Positions 32,679 through 44,282 of a stretch of 64,000 nucleotides of DNA are shown here, piece by piece (within the stretch, counting starts at the first letter, position 1; the number at the start of each line of letters is the position of its first letter). A program made the position numbers and the translations under genes. The stretch is from assembly GCA_029582165.1 (NCBI GenBank), contig CM055874.1, forward strand, positions 45,526,269 through 45,590,268. The letters run 5' to 3'. Source of the stretch: Portulaca oleracea (Eukaryota > Streptophyta > Magnoliopsida > Caryophyllales > Portulacaceae). A model generated the notes under the pieces. The model was given only the letters and a program-made list of their open reading frames with translations. It did no database searches and was not told the origin of the DNA.

Positions 32679-33344
32679 TGTAAACACAAATTTCCGGGTC
32701 TAAATAGATAAACACAAGAAATTAGTGAACAAATATAATATATTAATTTCAAAGGATTTAGGGTACAATCTCTATGTATTTGTTACAAAATAAAATGTAA
32801 CTCCTCCGATTCGATCTCCTTGAATGAACTTGAACGAGTCTTGAATGAATATAGTTTTGGATGAATGTGATCTTGGATTAATATAGTCTTGAGTGAATAT
32901 ATTCTTGGATGAATGTGGTCTTGAACGAGGGTCGTAGAGACTTGATCCCGATCAAGAGGAAATGGTTTGATCTCCCACGAATGGACGACACGAGCTTAAA
33001 TTTTGTTGTGCTTCTTGTCTTCGAGAGAGAGAGAGAGAGTATGAGAGCTTTTGAGTTCTCCTTTTTATGTTTTTCAACCTCTCAAAATGAAGGAGGAGGC
33101 TCTCTATTTATAGAGAACCTGGACCAACTTTTAGGTCCATTTAATTCCTTTAAAAAAAGGGATAAATATTTATGTGTCACCCATGACATGTGGCATAATT
33201 TAATTGACCAAAATATAATATCATTTAATTTATAATTAAATTGATCAAAATATAATATCATTCAATTTATAATTAAATGATCCACCATAATTAATTTTGA
33301 CACATGGCGGGTTATAATTGGCTGACAAATTTTTGTCTTCTATA
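32679..33344 (-). repeat. 5' LTR of the LTR element (right copy)
   Basis: Begins TGTAAACACAAATTTCCGGG and ends GTCTTCTATA on the plus strand. It matches 27233-27896 except for a handful of single-base changes and a 2-bp GA-run difference. Confidence 0.93.
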
Positions 33345-33689
33345 CCTGTGTACCAAACACGGGAAAATATTAAATGAAACTTCATTTTCTAAAAAAATCA
33401 TTTTACAAGGAAAACTATTTTCCTATAAAACAATTTTCCTTTGTACCAAACACACCCTAAGACTACTTTAGCTATTTTGTCGGAATTGAACTCTTTGAGC
33501 CTGCCAAGCTTTCCACCTTCGGGCCCTCTAAGACTCAATGTAGCATGGAGATCTCTCCTGTGGAGGCCAATGCTCACCAATCTTTTCATGTTTGCTCGAA
33601 GTTTGGTCACATGCAATTTTTTCCTCATTCTTTCACAATCTTTGTTCATAATTTACTTGAAGGCTTGGGAAATCTGTAGTTGAGAACCT

Positions 33690-33885
33690 TGTTCATTATA
33701 TTTGGAATGGTTGTTGATGTTTATGTTCCTATGAGAGTTGGGAGAAAAAGTAGTAGAAAATTTGGTTTTGTCAGATTCATTTCTAAGGAAGATAGTGACA
33801 GGGTTGTTGAAAGGATGGATCACAAAGTTGTTAATGGAATGCTTATGTTCCTATGAGAGTTGGGAGAAAAAGTAGTAGAATATGT
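33690..33885 (+). pseudogene. LINE ORF1-like RRM scrap with local duplication
   Basis: Translation contains VDVYVPMRVGRKSSRKFGFV and RFISKEDSDRVVERMD, resembling the RNA-binding (RRM-like) part of plant LINE ORF1 proteins. TGTTCCTATGAGAGTTGGGA and following bases at about 33724 recur at about 33846, a short direct duplication. Confidence 0.5.
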
Positions 33886-34004
33886 TGATTAAGCTTACTT
33901 GAGTAAAGTGATTGAACAATTAATCAATTATAATTAATACGTTTAATAGGAGTAATTTATTTTTCCTGATTTTAATAGATGAAACTAAAAGTCAAATCAA
34001 GAAA

Positions 34005-34335
34005 CACAAAAACTTAACGACCGCTGAACATAGAGCTATGTTTGAAGTTCTACTCCATAGAAGTGTGAATGGGAAGTTAAACTGAACTGTAACCAGGCTT
34101 GTGTCAACCCAGTTTCCAGTTTCTAGGCGAACTGTACAACGCCTTTGGAAACAATCAATAACTGGTGATGTCTATCACAAAAGGACAAAGAACTGTGGGC
34201 GTAAGCGGGTTGGGATTAATTTGAATCAATTGGCGTGATATCCCTTTTCATGACAGAACAACCATTATGTCTGTAGCTAGTTCTTTGGAAGTAAGTAAAT
34301 TCACAATATTTAGGCGTGCATACATGGGAAAAATA
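34005..34335 (+). pseudogene. Plant mariner-like transposase fragment (N-terminal HTH)
   Basis: Frames give LTTAEHRAMFEVLLHRSVNG, then SRRTVQRLWKQSITGDVYHK, KNCGRKRVGI and DRTTIMSVASSLEVSKFTIF. This matches the HTH and linker of plant mariner-like (Soymar/Osmar type) transposases. Stops and frame changes interrupt it, and the DDD catalytic part is absent. It lies between LINE pieces, so it was probably nested. Confidence 0.6.
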
Positions 34336-34339
34336 CGTC

Positions 34340-36980
34340 ATCATTCAAGTTCGGTCAAGCCGAGGGGGTTCTCTATGAGAAGATCGATGACATGAAGCTG
34401 ACCATCCATGATTCCTGTAAATCACTTTTTTTGTGAGTTTGACCTTTGGAGGCCTAAAGTTGATGGCCTACAATTTTCCTCTTTAGGTTTCTAATGAAGG
34501 AGAGTATTGAGTTGCCTTTTGGCAAAGAAGTTACTAAAGCTCTTTTTGAATGTTGTGGGGCTAAAGCTCCTGGCCCGGATGGTATGGCGATGACATTTTT
34601 TCTGAATAACTGGGATTCAGTTCATGGAGATGCGATGCAAATATTTAACGAGTTTTATTCTTCTGGTAAATTTGTGCCTAACCGGAATGCCACGTTCATT
34701 GGTCTAATTCCGAAGAAGGCAAATGCAGTCAACGTGAAGTTCTGCCAATCAGCTTAATGCCTTTGTTAGGGGGGCGTCAAATTCTAGATGTTATTTTGAC
34801 TACAAATGAACTTATTGAGTCTAGGGTATAAGCGGGTGAGCTAGAGCGGTGTGTAAATTAGATTGAGAAGGCTTATGATCATATCAATTGATATTTCCTT
34901 CTTTATGCCATGTTTAGAATGAGTTTTGGGGATAAATGGTTGGCCTCGATTCATCAGTGCATCACTTTTTTTGTGAGTTTGACCTTTGGAGGCCTAAAGT
35001 TGATGGCCTACAATTTTCCTCTTTAGGTTTCTAATAAAGGAGAGTATTGAGTTGCCTTTTGGCAAAGAAGTTACTAAAGCTCTTTTTGAATGTTGTGGGG
35101 TTAAAGCTCCTGGCCGGGATGGTATGGCGATGACATTTTTTCTGAATAACTGGGATTCAGTTCATGGAGATGCGATGCAAATATTTAACGAGTTTTATTC
35201 TTCTGGTAAATTTGTGCCTAACCGGAATGCCACGTTCATTGGTCTAATTCCGAAGAAGGTAAATGCAGTCAATGTGAAGTTCTCCAATCAGCTTAATGCC
35301 TTTGTTAGGGGGGCGTCAAATTCTAGATGTTATTCTGACTGCAAATGAACTTATTGAGTCAAGGGTATAGTGAGCTAGAGCAGAGTGTAAATTAGATTGA
35401 GAAGGCTTATGATCATATCAATTGGTATTTCCTTCTTTATGCCATGTTTAGAATGAGTTTTGGGGATAAATGGTTGGCCTCGATTCATCAGTGCATCTTA
35501 ACCACTTGATTTGCAATCCTTGTTAATGTTTCCCCTTCCGAGTTCTTTAACGCATCAGTAGGAATCCGACAAGGAGATCCATTATCACCACTCCTTTTTT
35601 TGCTACTCATGGAGTTGTTTTTCAGGATGTTACAATCACCTCTAACTGAAGGGTTACTTTCTGATTTTTATGTGGAGCTAGCGAATTCGGGAAACTTGTG
35701 AGTTTCACATCTTTTTGTTGATGACACTATCATTTTCTGTGATAATGATTGTGAACAAATAGTGAATTTTCACTGCATTCTTACTTGGTTCGAGGCTGTT
35801 TTCAGTTTGAGGATTAATTTAGCAAAAAGTACTATTATGCTTGTGGGTCAAGTGGACAATTTGGGATTGCTTGTGGGTATTAGGGTTGTGGTATTCGGTC
35901 ATTTCCGACTACATACCTAGGTCTTCCACTTGGTGCAAGTTTCAAGAAGTTAGATATTTGGGATTCGATGATCGAACAAACTCTTGGAGTGGAAACCAAA
36001 ATATCTTTTGAAAGGGGGGAGATTAAGTCTTGTAAACAATGTTCTCTCATGCATTTCGACTTGCTTTCTTTCTCTTTTCCCCCTACCATCTTCAATGGCT
36101 AATAAGTTGGAAGGACTTCAAAGAAAATTAATTTGGGGTTCTTTTGGGAGCAATCTCAAGGATCATTTGGTGAGATGTAACATTGTGAAGCAACCTCTCT
36201 CAATGGGGAGACTTGAAAGTGGTTGTGGGGATTCATGAATGAGAAGGAAGAGATCTTTCAATAGAGCCTTAATGAGTTTGCTCATAATCTACAATAAAAG
36301 CATTTATATCTGCTACCAGTTATTGAGATTAAGGAAGAGATCTTTCAATAGAGCCTCAGAACACCAATGATCTTGCCAAAAGTAAATGGTTGAATCATTG
36401 CCCACAACAAAAAAAAGAAGTGGATAAAATTGCTCCCTCCCCTTAAAGATATATTCCCAAAGACTACAACCATAAGAACCATTCGGTATCGAGGACAGCC
36501 AGTCAGAACCCACTTCACTATATTTGATTGTATTCATCATCCTCTAGAGATTACCCTTCTCATTCATGAATCTTCACAACTACGATGTTCGGGATGGGTT
36601 TGCTGATGAATGCGCTATTGCAAAGAGTCTCCCATTTTGTTTGGGATGGGTTTGCTGCTGAAGGATATTTAGTTAGTTTTTTCAACACCCTATGGGGGTT
36701 TTCTGCTAGCTCCTATTACTTAAAGCTTTGTAGCATGCAATCTACCCATTGCATTTTTCGGCGGCTTGAGTTTCCCATCTAACATTATATGGGAGGCTTT
36801 TCCCTTTTAGCTGTTGCGTTTTTTGTTTAGGTGGCAATGCACGAGAACATCTTGACTTCTGACAATTTAGGGGGGGGGGGGAGATTTTGGTAAGTAGGTG
36901 TTGCATGTGCAAGGGGGATCTTGAATCACTGAATCATATGTTGCTTTCATTGTAACTTCACTAGGTCTCTTTGGGCTTTA
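34340..36980 (+). pseudogene. LINE reverse transcriptase remnant with duplication and inversion
   Basis: RT motifs: AKAPGPDGMAMTFFLNNWDS, FIGLIPKK, LDIEKAYDH-like, VGIRQGDPLSPLLF (about 35564-35600) and the catalytic FVDD (about 35711-35722), then a C-terminal zf-RVT-like region (36585-36960). Many stops. A 540-bp block is tandemly duplicated (34421-34960 and 34961-35494), and a part at about 36240-36560 is inverted. A dead copy. Confidence 0.8.
34421..35494 (+). repeat. Tandem duplication of 540 bp inside the LINE RT
   Basis: Both units begin ATCACTTTTTTTGTGAGTTT and end CGATTCATCAGTGC. The second has a 5-6 bp deletion in the GTATAAGCGGGTGAGCTAG stretch and a few substitutions. The RT reading continues only after the second unit. 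Confidence 0.9.
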
Positions 36981-37520
36981 GCATTTGGTGTTCTTGGTGT
37001 TAATTTGGTTGCATCCCTTATAATTAGGAGTCATCTTCTGTTTCGGGAGAGAAGAAGAAGGCCTTGGTTGTACCGCATGATTTTTGGATTATCCAGAGAG
37101 AAAGGAACTGAAGGGTTTTTGAGGGAGTTGAAATCCCTCTTTAAAGATTGAAAGACAATTTTGTTAAGTCTCTCTTCTTTTTGGGTGAATGGGAAGTTTA
37201 GCTTGACCTCTTCTGATGTAGTAGATTTGGTGGATAAGTTTTTTGGTTGTACATAACTTCATAGGATAACATATGTTGATCAAACTCATGGGTGAAGAGT
37301 AGCCAGGCCTCTATTAGTTGATTAAGTACATAGATTTAGGCATGAATGATTGGATTAGCTTGAGTGAAAATCATGTAAGTTTGATCTTTGGTTTCATATT
37401 ACACATGAAATCCATATTGTTATTATCAATGACTGGCTTGATTGCGAGAAAGGTGATCTAAATGTTGGTAGGTGCAGGCTTTTGTTGCGAGCTAATTAAA
37501 ATAATTAAGAAAGATAATAC
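36981..37520. other. LINE 3' flank / intergenic DNA
   Basis: No recognisable gene. The first part may still be degraded LINE sequence (GGGCTTTAGCATTTGG region). Confidence 0.4.
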
Positions 37521-37521
37521 T

Positions 37522-38263
37522 CCCTCTGTTCGAATAAATTGACGCGTAGCCGCAATTCACAGCTACCAAAGCCAACCAAAGAAGCCACCTTTTATTCTCT
37601 TTCCAGGAACAATAATAAAACCCAGTAGTGTTTCTTCGGCGATATTACATCTTCCTTTTAACCCTCTCCATTTACTAAAAGAAGTACAAACAAAATTAAG
37701 GGCTACAACTAGCTCTCTACTGGTCTTCTAACTTCCACTTTCACTCTAGTTTCTACAATGTGGGGCGTGTTTTAGGCATCCTTTGCTTCATTCATTTCCA
37801 AATATTATCTACTCTATATTAGGATTGCTGCCAAAAAAGGGAGGGGAGCAAAAATTGTATACAATAAAGGAAAATTGAGATTCAAGTGGAAGAAGAAGAA
37901 ACTGAAGATGAAATTGGAAAGTTGAGAAGTGAAAGCATGGTGGTCAGGATGTAAATTGGTTTTGATTAGGGAAGAAGGGATGAGATTGTTAAGAGTTGAA
38001 GGCAGTGCAGTAGGGACAACCTCACCTTGAGAAAAAGAGGTAATTGGAAGGGAAGAGGGAGTAGAAGATCTGAAATGGTAAATGAATGGAAAATGATTTT
38101 TATCTAATTTATTTCTTTATCAAAGATGGAAAAAGTAAAACTTAAGTATTATTAATTATAAAAGATAAAATAAGTTCGTTAGATATTGGAAAATGTAAAG
38201 TGGTAATTATTTTATATCAAAAAAAGTTAGTTAAAGTGTTAATTAATATGGAACGGAAGGAGT
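37522..38263. mobile_element. Stowaway-like MITE ends around an inserted stretch
   Basis: CTCCCTCTGTTCGAATAAAT at the left and ATTAATATGGAACGGAAGGAG at the right are Stowaway-type inverted termini flanked by TA. The distance (about 740 bp) is too long for a simple copy, so about 500 bp of other sequence probably sits inside. Confidence 0.5.
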
Positions 38264-38689
38264 AGATGCTAATTGCAATTTTTTTCTCATTCAGGAGCTT
38301 ATACCCTTACATTCAAGCACAAGAACACAACTTCTATGGGTAAGGTGCAACTAGAGGTATCTATTTGTGATCTACTCTTAATTACTTTTGTAATCAGTTT
38401 TTGGCCAAGCTTTTTGGAAGCTTTTAGATGGAAAAAGTTGAAATTAGGCCAAACATGAAGATTTTCTACAATAGTTTCCTACTTTGTAAAAGTTAAAATT
38501 AGCTTCCAATACCCCTAGAAGTTGAAGCTACATTTTGTAACTTTTAACTTTTAGTTTTTTGGGAGCTATTAAGGAAATTCAGGGAAGTTACTTTTTTCCA
38601 CAAATATAGTTGAACTTTCCTAGGAAGAAAATATATGTATTTTTCTTCTTTTAAGATATTCCTAATTTCTTGTGAGGAAACACTACTCC

Positions 38690-38835
38690 CTCCGTTCCAT
38701 ATTAATTGTCCAAAAAATGTCGTCTTTGACTAACAATTTCTTATAGTATATTTTATTAAAAAGTTATAAAATCATATTTTTATGGTAGTACTTTTCGTTA
38801 TAAATCTAATGACGATACTTTCGTATATTAGAACA
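38690..38835. mobile_element. Stowaway-like MITE, one end
   Basis: CTCCCTCCGTTCCATATTAA and the following TTGACTAACAATTTCTTATAG are a typical Stowaway left part. The right terminus is missing where the palindromic element at 38849 begins. Confidence 0.55.
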
Positions 38836-38848
38836 TGGGATATTAGAT

Positions 38849-39395
38849 CATAATATACTGACCTTTGGGGGTATTGGATTGTAATATACCGACCTTTATT
38901 ATTGGACAACAATATCCCTGACTTTTATACTTAGGTGATATTATTATACCAACAATGCCTAAGGAGGTGGTGACTGGTTAACTGGTCTCTGTTCTAACGT
39001 GACAGACGGAGGGAAATTAACCGACCCTTACCCAGTAACCCCATTAACCTCTTCGCTTTTCTCACTAACCCACATTAAAAGAAATTGGCCCTAACACAGT
39101 GACTAACGCGGTGGTGAACCAGTTTTCATACTGACGTGACACACAACCAACCAATGTTTTTTAATGTGGGTTAGTGAGAAAAACTAAGGGATTAATGGGA
39201 TTATTGGTCTGGGATAGTTTTTTTTCCCTTCACCAGCCACGTTAGCGCTCAGGGAAACTGGTTCACCATCCCCTTAGTTACTGTTGGTATGATAATGTCA
39301 CCTAGGTATAAAGGTCAGTGATATTGTTGTCCAATAATAAAGATTGGTATATTACAATCCAACACCCCCAAAGGTCGGTATATTATCATCCAAAA

Positions 39396-39399
<4 letters not shown>
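38849..39399. mobile_element. Long foldback (palindromic) element
   Basis: Arms of over 200 bp in inverted orientation. Left ACTGACCTTTGGGGGTATTG and ATTATTGGACAACAATATCC pair with right ATATTGTTGTCCAATAATAA and CCCCAAAGGTCGGTATATTA. The interior (TAACCCACATTAAAA / TTTTAATGTGGGTTA) also pairs, so nearly the whole element is a hairpin. No ORF. Confidence 0.82.

Positions 39400-39449
<50 letters not shown>
39400..39449. repeat. (TA)n microsatellite
   Basis: About 48 bp of alternating TA between two foldback elements. Confidence 0.9.
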
Positions 39450-39452
<3 letters not shown>

Positions 39453-39970
39453 AAATTGGATTCTAATAATCCCTATTTTTACAAATTGGATGACAATAAT
39501 CCCTACTTTAAATTTGTATTCTGGTAGTCCAAAAAAAAATTGTATTGTAGTGGGACATAATCGAGAGTATACCCTAAATATCATAGATTTTATGTTGCAT
39601 TTGATTCAAAACTTTGTGTAACACTTTACCACGATTTTTAATGAATTTACAACACTTCTCCCAAGTTTTTTCAAATTTTTTATGATTTTTTCAATTTTAT
39701 TCTTTTTTTAAAATAATAATTGCTCGGAATCTCAAAAAAATAATTTAAAAAATGTTTTAACAACTACACTTCATTACCTATCTGGGGGAATGAACGGAAA
39801 AAAAAAACAATATGGGATAGGTATGAAAAAAATAAAAAGAATGTGGTGATGGATTTGAACCACTACAATACAGTTTTTTTTTTTTGGACCATCAGAATAC
39901 AAATTGAAAGTATGGATTATTGTCATCCGATTTGCAAAAGTAGGGATTATTAGAATCCAATTTTCATATA
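39450..39970. mobile_element. Foldback element, GGATTCTAATAATCCC family
   Basis: Left AAATTGGATTCTAATAATCC and right GGGATTATTAGAATCCAATTT are inverted, as are ATTGTATTGTAGTGG and CCACTACAATACAG. Its interior (TATACCCTAAATATCATAGA; TTGCTCGGAATCTC) recurs in the element at 58782-60475, showing a dispersed family. Confidence 0.82.
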
Positions 39971-40599
39971 TATGTGTGTGTGTGTGTTAAGTATTGGGCT
40001 TTGATGCTATGAGAACTTCTCCGTAGTTCAAGGCAATTGCGGCTATGTAATTGTTTTCCCAGGGTTACTATGGTATTTGAGACGTCTTATGGCTATGTAA
40101 TTATTTCCTCAGGGTTACTATCTATGGTATTTGAGACGTTGGCTGAAGAACTTCGGCATTGTGTGATCATCTTACCACACTTTGGTGTTATAGTATGGTC
40201 TTCTGTGTAACATACGAGCTTGATTGTTTTGAAACTAACTGTTTTTGTCACTAATCATTGTTACTTTATGTTTTCAACAACTCCATGAGATAGGGGGCCA
40301 GTGGATGGTCCGACTTACCAATGTGAAAAAAAAATGTTTTCAACAACTCTTTTACTAGTTCTTTTTCTTTAATAAATACTTTATAATAAATCATGTAATT
40401 ATAATTATTATTTTTTATATTTTGATACACTTTTAGATAAATATCTGTGTTAATGTTGATTTTTCAACCCACTCCAAAATAAATATTGACATAGAATAAG
40501 TCACAAAGGGAATAGATAGTAAATTCGGTTGTGTCATTTAGAGCGTTACAAAGTGTGCAAACTATGCATCATCTGCTAATAGTTATTTTTTTTGAAGCT
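39971..40599. other. Intergenic DNA with a short duplicated stretch
   Basis: GGCTATGTAATT...CAGGGTTACTAT...TATTTGAGACGT occurs twice (about 40042-40086 and 40091-40139). A (GT)n run lies near 39973. No gene seen. Confidence 0.45.
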
Positions 40600-41310
40600 C
40601 CAACGAGCAACCACACTTATTCATTATCGTTCATAAATCGATACATATCATCCTGGGCCAAGGCTAAAGACACATTGGGACCCTCCTCTAACCAAATTCG
40701 TACATACGAATCATATGGTTGTAGGTGAGCAAGGGAATGTGTTACTCTATTTCCTACTCGAAGTACATGATTCCAAGAAATATAATCGAAAAAAGAGGCT
40801 AACTTAGTTATTTCTTCAATAACAATGCACAGACCATTGCTTCCTCTAAATCCATTTTAGATCTTTTGAATGAGGGAGAGACAGTACCCTTCGATGATTA
40901 GAGCTTTGAAGCCAGCTTCCCAAGTTCTTTTCAGACTAAATAAACATGCTCCTACCTCTTCCATCTCACCTGTGGAGAAACCTCGTGCTTGCTTTACTCC
41001 CGCCACAACTGTGTTTCCAGTGTGTCTCCAAACGACAAAGCCCCAACCCCTGCCCCATTCTCCCAACTTAGTTGCATCAAAGTTGAGCTTCCACACTCCA
41101 TTTGGTGGTGGTCTCCAAAGTGAGGTGTGACGGTTATGTGGAGCCGCCAATGGTGCTGGAAGGGACCAGAATTCATGAATGGTTTTTCAAGCCACCATAA
41201 CCAAAGAAAGGGCACTAGGGCAATTATGATTTTGAATAATCTTGTTTCGGGCATTCCAACATTGCTAGGCAATAGTAATGAAAAATTCATTCATGTCTCC
41301 CGAGACATTT
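40600..41310 (-). pseudogene. LINE RNase H-domain remnant
   Basis: Minus-strand frames give SLWRPPPNGVWKLNFDATKL, WGFVVWRHTGNTVVAGVKQA, EEVGACLFSLKRTWEAGFKA and further on RVGNRVAHSLAHLQPYDSY. This is the RVT_3/RNase H-like domain found at the end of plant LINEs and related proteins. Stops break it after about 97 codons. An unlinked piece, not obviously part of the LINE at 34-37 kb. Confidence 0.7.
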
Positions 41311-41754
41311 GCTAATAGTTATTATCCTTCCATTAGATTGCCCTTTCACGAAGGAATAGTTACTAGTTAGTGCCTCAAGCCTTCAGGCTTGACAAAAGAG
41401 TACATATGAATTGGTTGGAATTTACCCTTTCATTAGATTTATTAAAAAAAAGACCGGAAAATAGATTGGGACAGTAAAAATTTGATGCCTACAATATACA
41501 AATATACACCAAATACTTCAACCAACAAGTGATAAATTCGAACCCCATAAGGCCATAATCTTGTTCGAACCTTATTATATTCTGAACTTAAATTACACAA
41601 TATCATTTCTAGTTAAAGGTAATTTTACTGAGCAAGAATGGCAATGAGCAAGAATGTAGTTTGCGAACACTTCAAGAAGAATGCTTAAAAGAAAGGGTTT
41701 TCGGCCACAAATAATCCGTACTGAGGGGCTTGTAACTACGAATAATCAAAAGTG

Positions 41755-41985
41755 ACTTTTCAACCACTAGCAGTTTGTACGTTTTCATTATTTTTTCATA
41801 GCAGTCCAGAATCAATTTGATAGGCACCGAAAAGCTGACATGGCGACCGAAAAATTTCTAGAAATGTCAATAAACATACTTTCCGGTCGCCACGCCAGTT
41901 TTCCAGTGCCAGAAATTGATTCTGGACTGCTATGAGGAAATAGTGAAAAAGTACAGACTGCTAGTGGCTGAAAAGTACAGATTGA
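41755..41985. mobile_element. Small foldback MITE
   Basis: CAACCACTAGCAGTTTGTAC...ATAGCAGTCCAGAATCAATTT at the left is inverted at the right as AAATTGATTCTGGACTGCTAT...GTACAGACTGCTAGTGGCTG, with a GGCGACCG / CGGTCGCC pair inside. Non-coding. Confidence 0.75.
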
Positions 41986-41999
41986 TTTGATCAAGCACT

Positions 42000-42290
42000 G
42001 CAATGTACAACATCATATATTTTCCCTTACACAATGCACAGTTGGATGCAGAATTATCATGATATGATTGTATTATGATAATTTCCCAACTTGGATATTT
42101 TCCCAACTTGAATGCATATTTTCTCTTATGCAATGCAGTTTTTTCCACCTTGGATGCATAATTAACATGATATGAGTGTATCATGATAATTTCCCAACTT
42201 TGATATTTTCCCAACTTGGATGTATATTTTCCCTTACGCAATACAGTTTTTCCCACCTTAAATGCATATTTTCCCACTTTGAATGCATAT
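42000..42290 (+). repeat. Tandem-like repeats of about 118 bp
   Basis: CATGATATGATTGTATTATG and TTTCCCAACTTGGATATTTTCCC occur at about 42058-42110, and again with changes at about 42169-42225. The word TTTTCCCACCTT.AATGCATATT recurs several times. Imperfect minisatellite; ORFs over it are artefacts. Confidence 0.65.
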
Positions 42291-43499
42291 TTTTACCGAG
42301 TACCATGTTATGTACACTCGATCCTTTCGTATAATTGTCATTAAATGAGTACATGAAAGAGAGAGAGAGAGATGGGAGTGCATGCGCACGAGAGATATTT
42401 AAATGGGCGCACAAGAGAAAGAGGACTTTTATAAACAAAAAAATAGATAAATAGTGAAATATTATATCAATATCTAAGTTATATATGACAATATGAAGAT
42501 TTTTGATATTGTAATCAAAATAGCATAGGTAAGTGAATGTTATCACAATTGTATTACTAGAGGTTATTTTGTTTACAATGTAATTTTGATTACAATGCTC
42601 AAAATGCAAACAAACATTGTAATGCAAATAGCAATGTTGTTAAGATTACATTACATGGTTGATTACATCCAATAAAATAAGTTGTACTACTCAGCTACAA
42701 TCACTACAGTGTAAAAGTTCGTACACTGCCTTTTTATTTGCTTTCCATAGGGTAATATATGGGAGTATGAAATACAAATATACTTTCGCGGGAGTACCTG
42801 ATAATTTTCGAATAACTCATTAATCAAATACGCTACATGTGCACTCTAAATAACACATATGATATGGGATCTGTTCAATTAAATTGTCATGATTTTATAC
42901 ATATGATCAGAATCTCACTTGTGGTTCTTAAAAGTATCTAAAGGTTGTGTCCAATCTAATTAAATACAATTAAGCAAAATTTACAATTAGTTTGATTGGT
43001 TTTTTTTTGAGATCTTCAATTGATTGATATACATGCAACTTCTAGAATATAGATTAAACTTTATTTATAAAAAAGGCTTGTATTAAAATTCTAATCTACT
43101 TAATTACTCCCTTATAAGATACTATCTCTGTCCCTTTATTTTTTTTCATTGCCACTAACTGGAGGAAACAAATGCATCTTAGAGCTTGGGTGAAAAGCTT
43201 GTATATTTCCCAAACTATCTCTATATTTATTGAAAATGATAGTTGTAATTATAAAAAGTGAAACAAACTTATTAATTATTAGCGATAAAAATGAAATGAC
43301 AATTATTAAAATTATAAAAATGACAAACAAACTGGAATAAAAGGATAATACCTCCAACACATAAGAAAAAAAATAACGAAAGGTGTATACTAAAAGTAAT
43401 GAACTCAACATTTTCAAAAGGACAATGATACAAAACTCAACAAATGCATGTTTTTGTTTCTTTTTAACATTTTCAAAAGGACAATGATACAAATCTTGA
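42291..43499. other. Intergenic AT-rich DNA
   Basis: No gene recognised. ACATTTTCAAAAGGACAATGATACAAA occurs twice near 43408 and 43467 (about 59 bp apart), a small direct repeat. Confidence 0.45.
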
Positions 43500-43504
43500 C
43501 TCAA

Positions 43505-43737
43505 GATGGTTAATAATCATCTTATATTGTGCATTTTCATATTTTGTAACTTTTAATAATATTTTCTTTAATAGTTGTATATATTTATCAACAATGAGAG
43601 TATAATACTTATTAGTTAGGTCAAAAAAATATGAATAATAGCCTAATTTTGTCAATCATAGTAGAAAATTTACATTTTATAAATAGTTTTATATCTATGA
43701 AAAAAATATAAATAAATAATTATTTTTATATTGTTTA
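43505..43737 (-). repeat. Inverted relative of the 58.8-60.5 kb element
   Basis: Reverse complement of this block matches 59180-59400 with scattered changes: for example TTTTCTACTATGATTGA.AAAATTAGGC and ATTATATATTTAATTATTAAAG-like words are shared. A third copy or fragment of that repeat family. Confidence 0.65.
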
Positions 43738-44282
43738 AAGGGTAATTGGATAACAATAATATCAACTTTGGGGATATTGGCCGATAATAATACAAACAAT
43801 TTTGTTGGACACTAGTAGTACCAACTATTGACCTATTTTTCAGTAATAGTACAACACTGAAGTAGTAGGTTTTTGACTTAGGAGAAAGATGATATGTCAC
43901 CTAATTGTCTGAGTTATAGGCTATGGCAAGTTGAAAGAACGTTAACTACCACTTTTTTTTTTGCCACTAAGCAACATTAACCAACTTAGCAAAATAATAA
44001 TGTAAAAATAAAAGTTTAATTGTTTTTAGCTAAATTGGTAAATGCTGCTTAATTGACAAAAACGAGTGACACTCAACATTTTTTTCCACTTGCTTCGGCC
44101 TTCAGCTTAGACAATTAGGCAACTTTTCATCTTTTCGTCAAGTCAAATACTTACCAACTTAGTGACATATTATTAGTGAAAATTAAGTCCATAGTTGGTA
44201 CTGCTAGTGTTCCAACAAAATTGTTGGTATTATTATTGGTTAATACCCTCAAAGTTGGTATTATTGTTATCCAATAATCCTT
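43738..44282. mobile_element. Long foldback element
   Basis: GGGTAATTGGATAACAATAAT with CAACTTTGGGGATATTGG at the left is inverted at the right as CCAATAATCC preceded by CAAAGTTGGTATTATTGTTAT. The pairs TTGTTGGACACTAGTAGTACC / GGTACTGCTAGTGTTCCAAC and GTTAACTACCA/GGTAAATGCTGC-like interior show arms of over 200 bp. No ORF. The TTGGAT-AACAATAAT terminal style resembles the other foldbacks here. Confidence 0.78.

Larger units (their letters stand above)
27233..33344 (-). mobile_element. Non-autonomous Ty3-type LTR retrotransposon, 6.1 kb
   Basis: LTRs at 27233-27896 (664 bp) and 32679-33344 (666 bp) in the same orientation, TG...CA ends (TATA instead of TACA at 33341-33344), flanked by CCTGT target duplications (27228-27232 and 33345-33349). 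A broken gag on the minus strand sets the orientation, so the 5' LTR is at the right. No protease, RT, RNase H or integrase is visible in the 5.4-kb interior; repeats fill the space. By eye the LTRs differ at fewer than ten positions plus short indels, so insertion is recent on the scale of this region. It must depend on an autonomous relative for movement. Confidence 0.92.
26686..33457. mobile_element. Tourist-like MITE, interrupted by the LTR element
   Basis: Left end GGGTGTGTTTGATTGGGATG (26686 on), right end complementary to GGGTGTGTTTGGTACAAAGG (to 33457), each flanked by TAA (26683-26685 and 33458-33460). This is the 3-bp target duplication and TIR style of PIF/Harbinger MITEs. Without the LTR element (27228/27233-33344) the MITE is about 655 bp. 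It is rich in GGAAAAT/ATTTTCC words and carries a long (CT)n microsatellite. It has no transposase. Confidence 0.8.

Noticed and set aside
42181..42627. 148-codon minus-strand ORF
   Set aside because: Reads through imperfect tandem repeats and AT-rich DNA; no family features.
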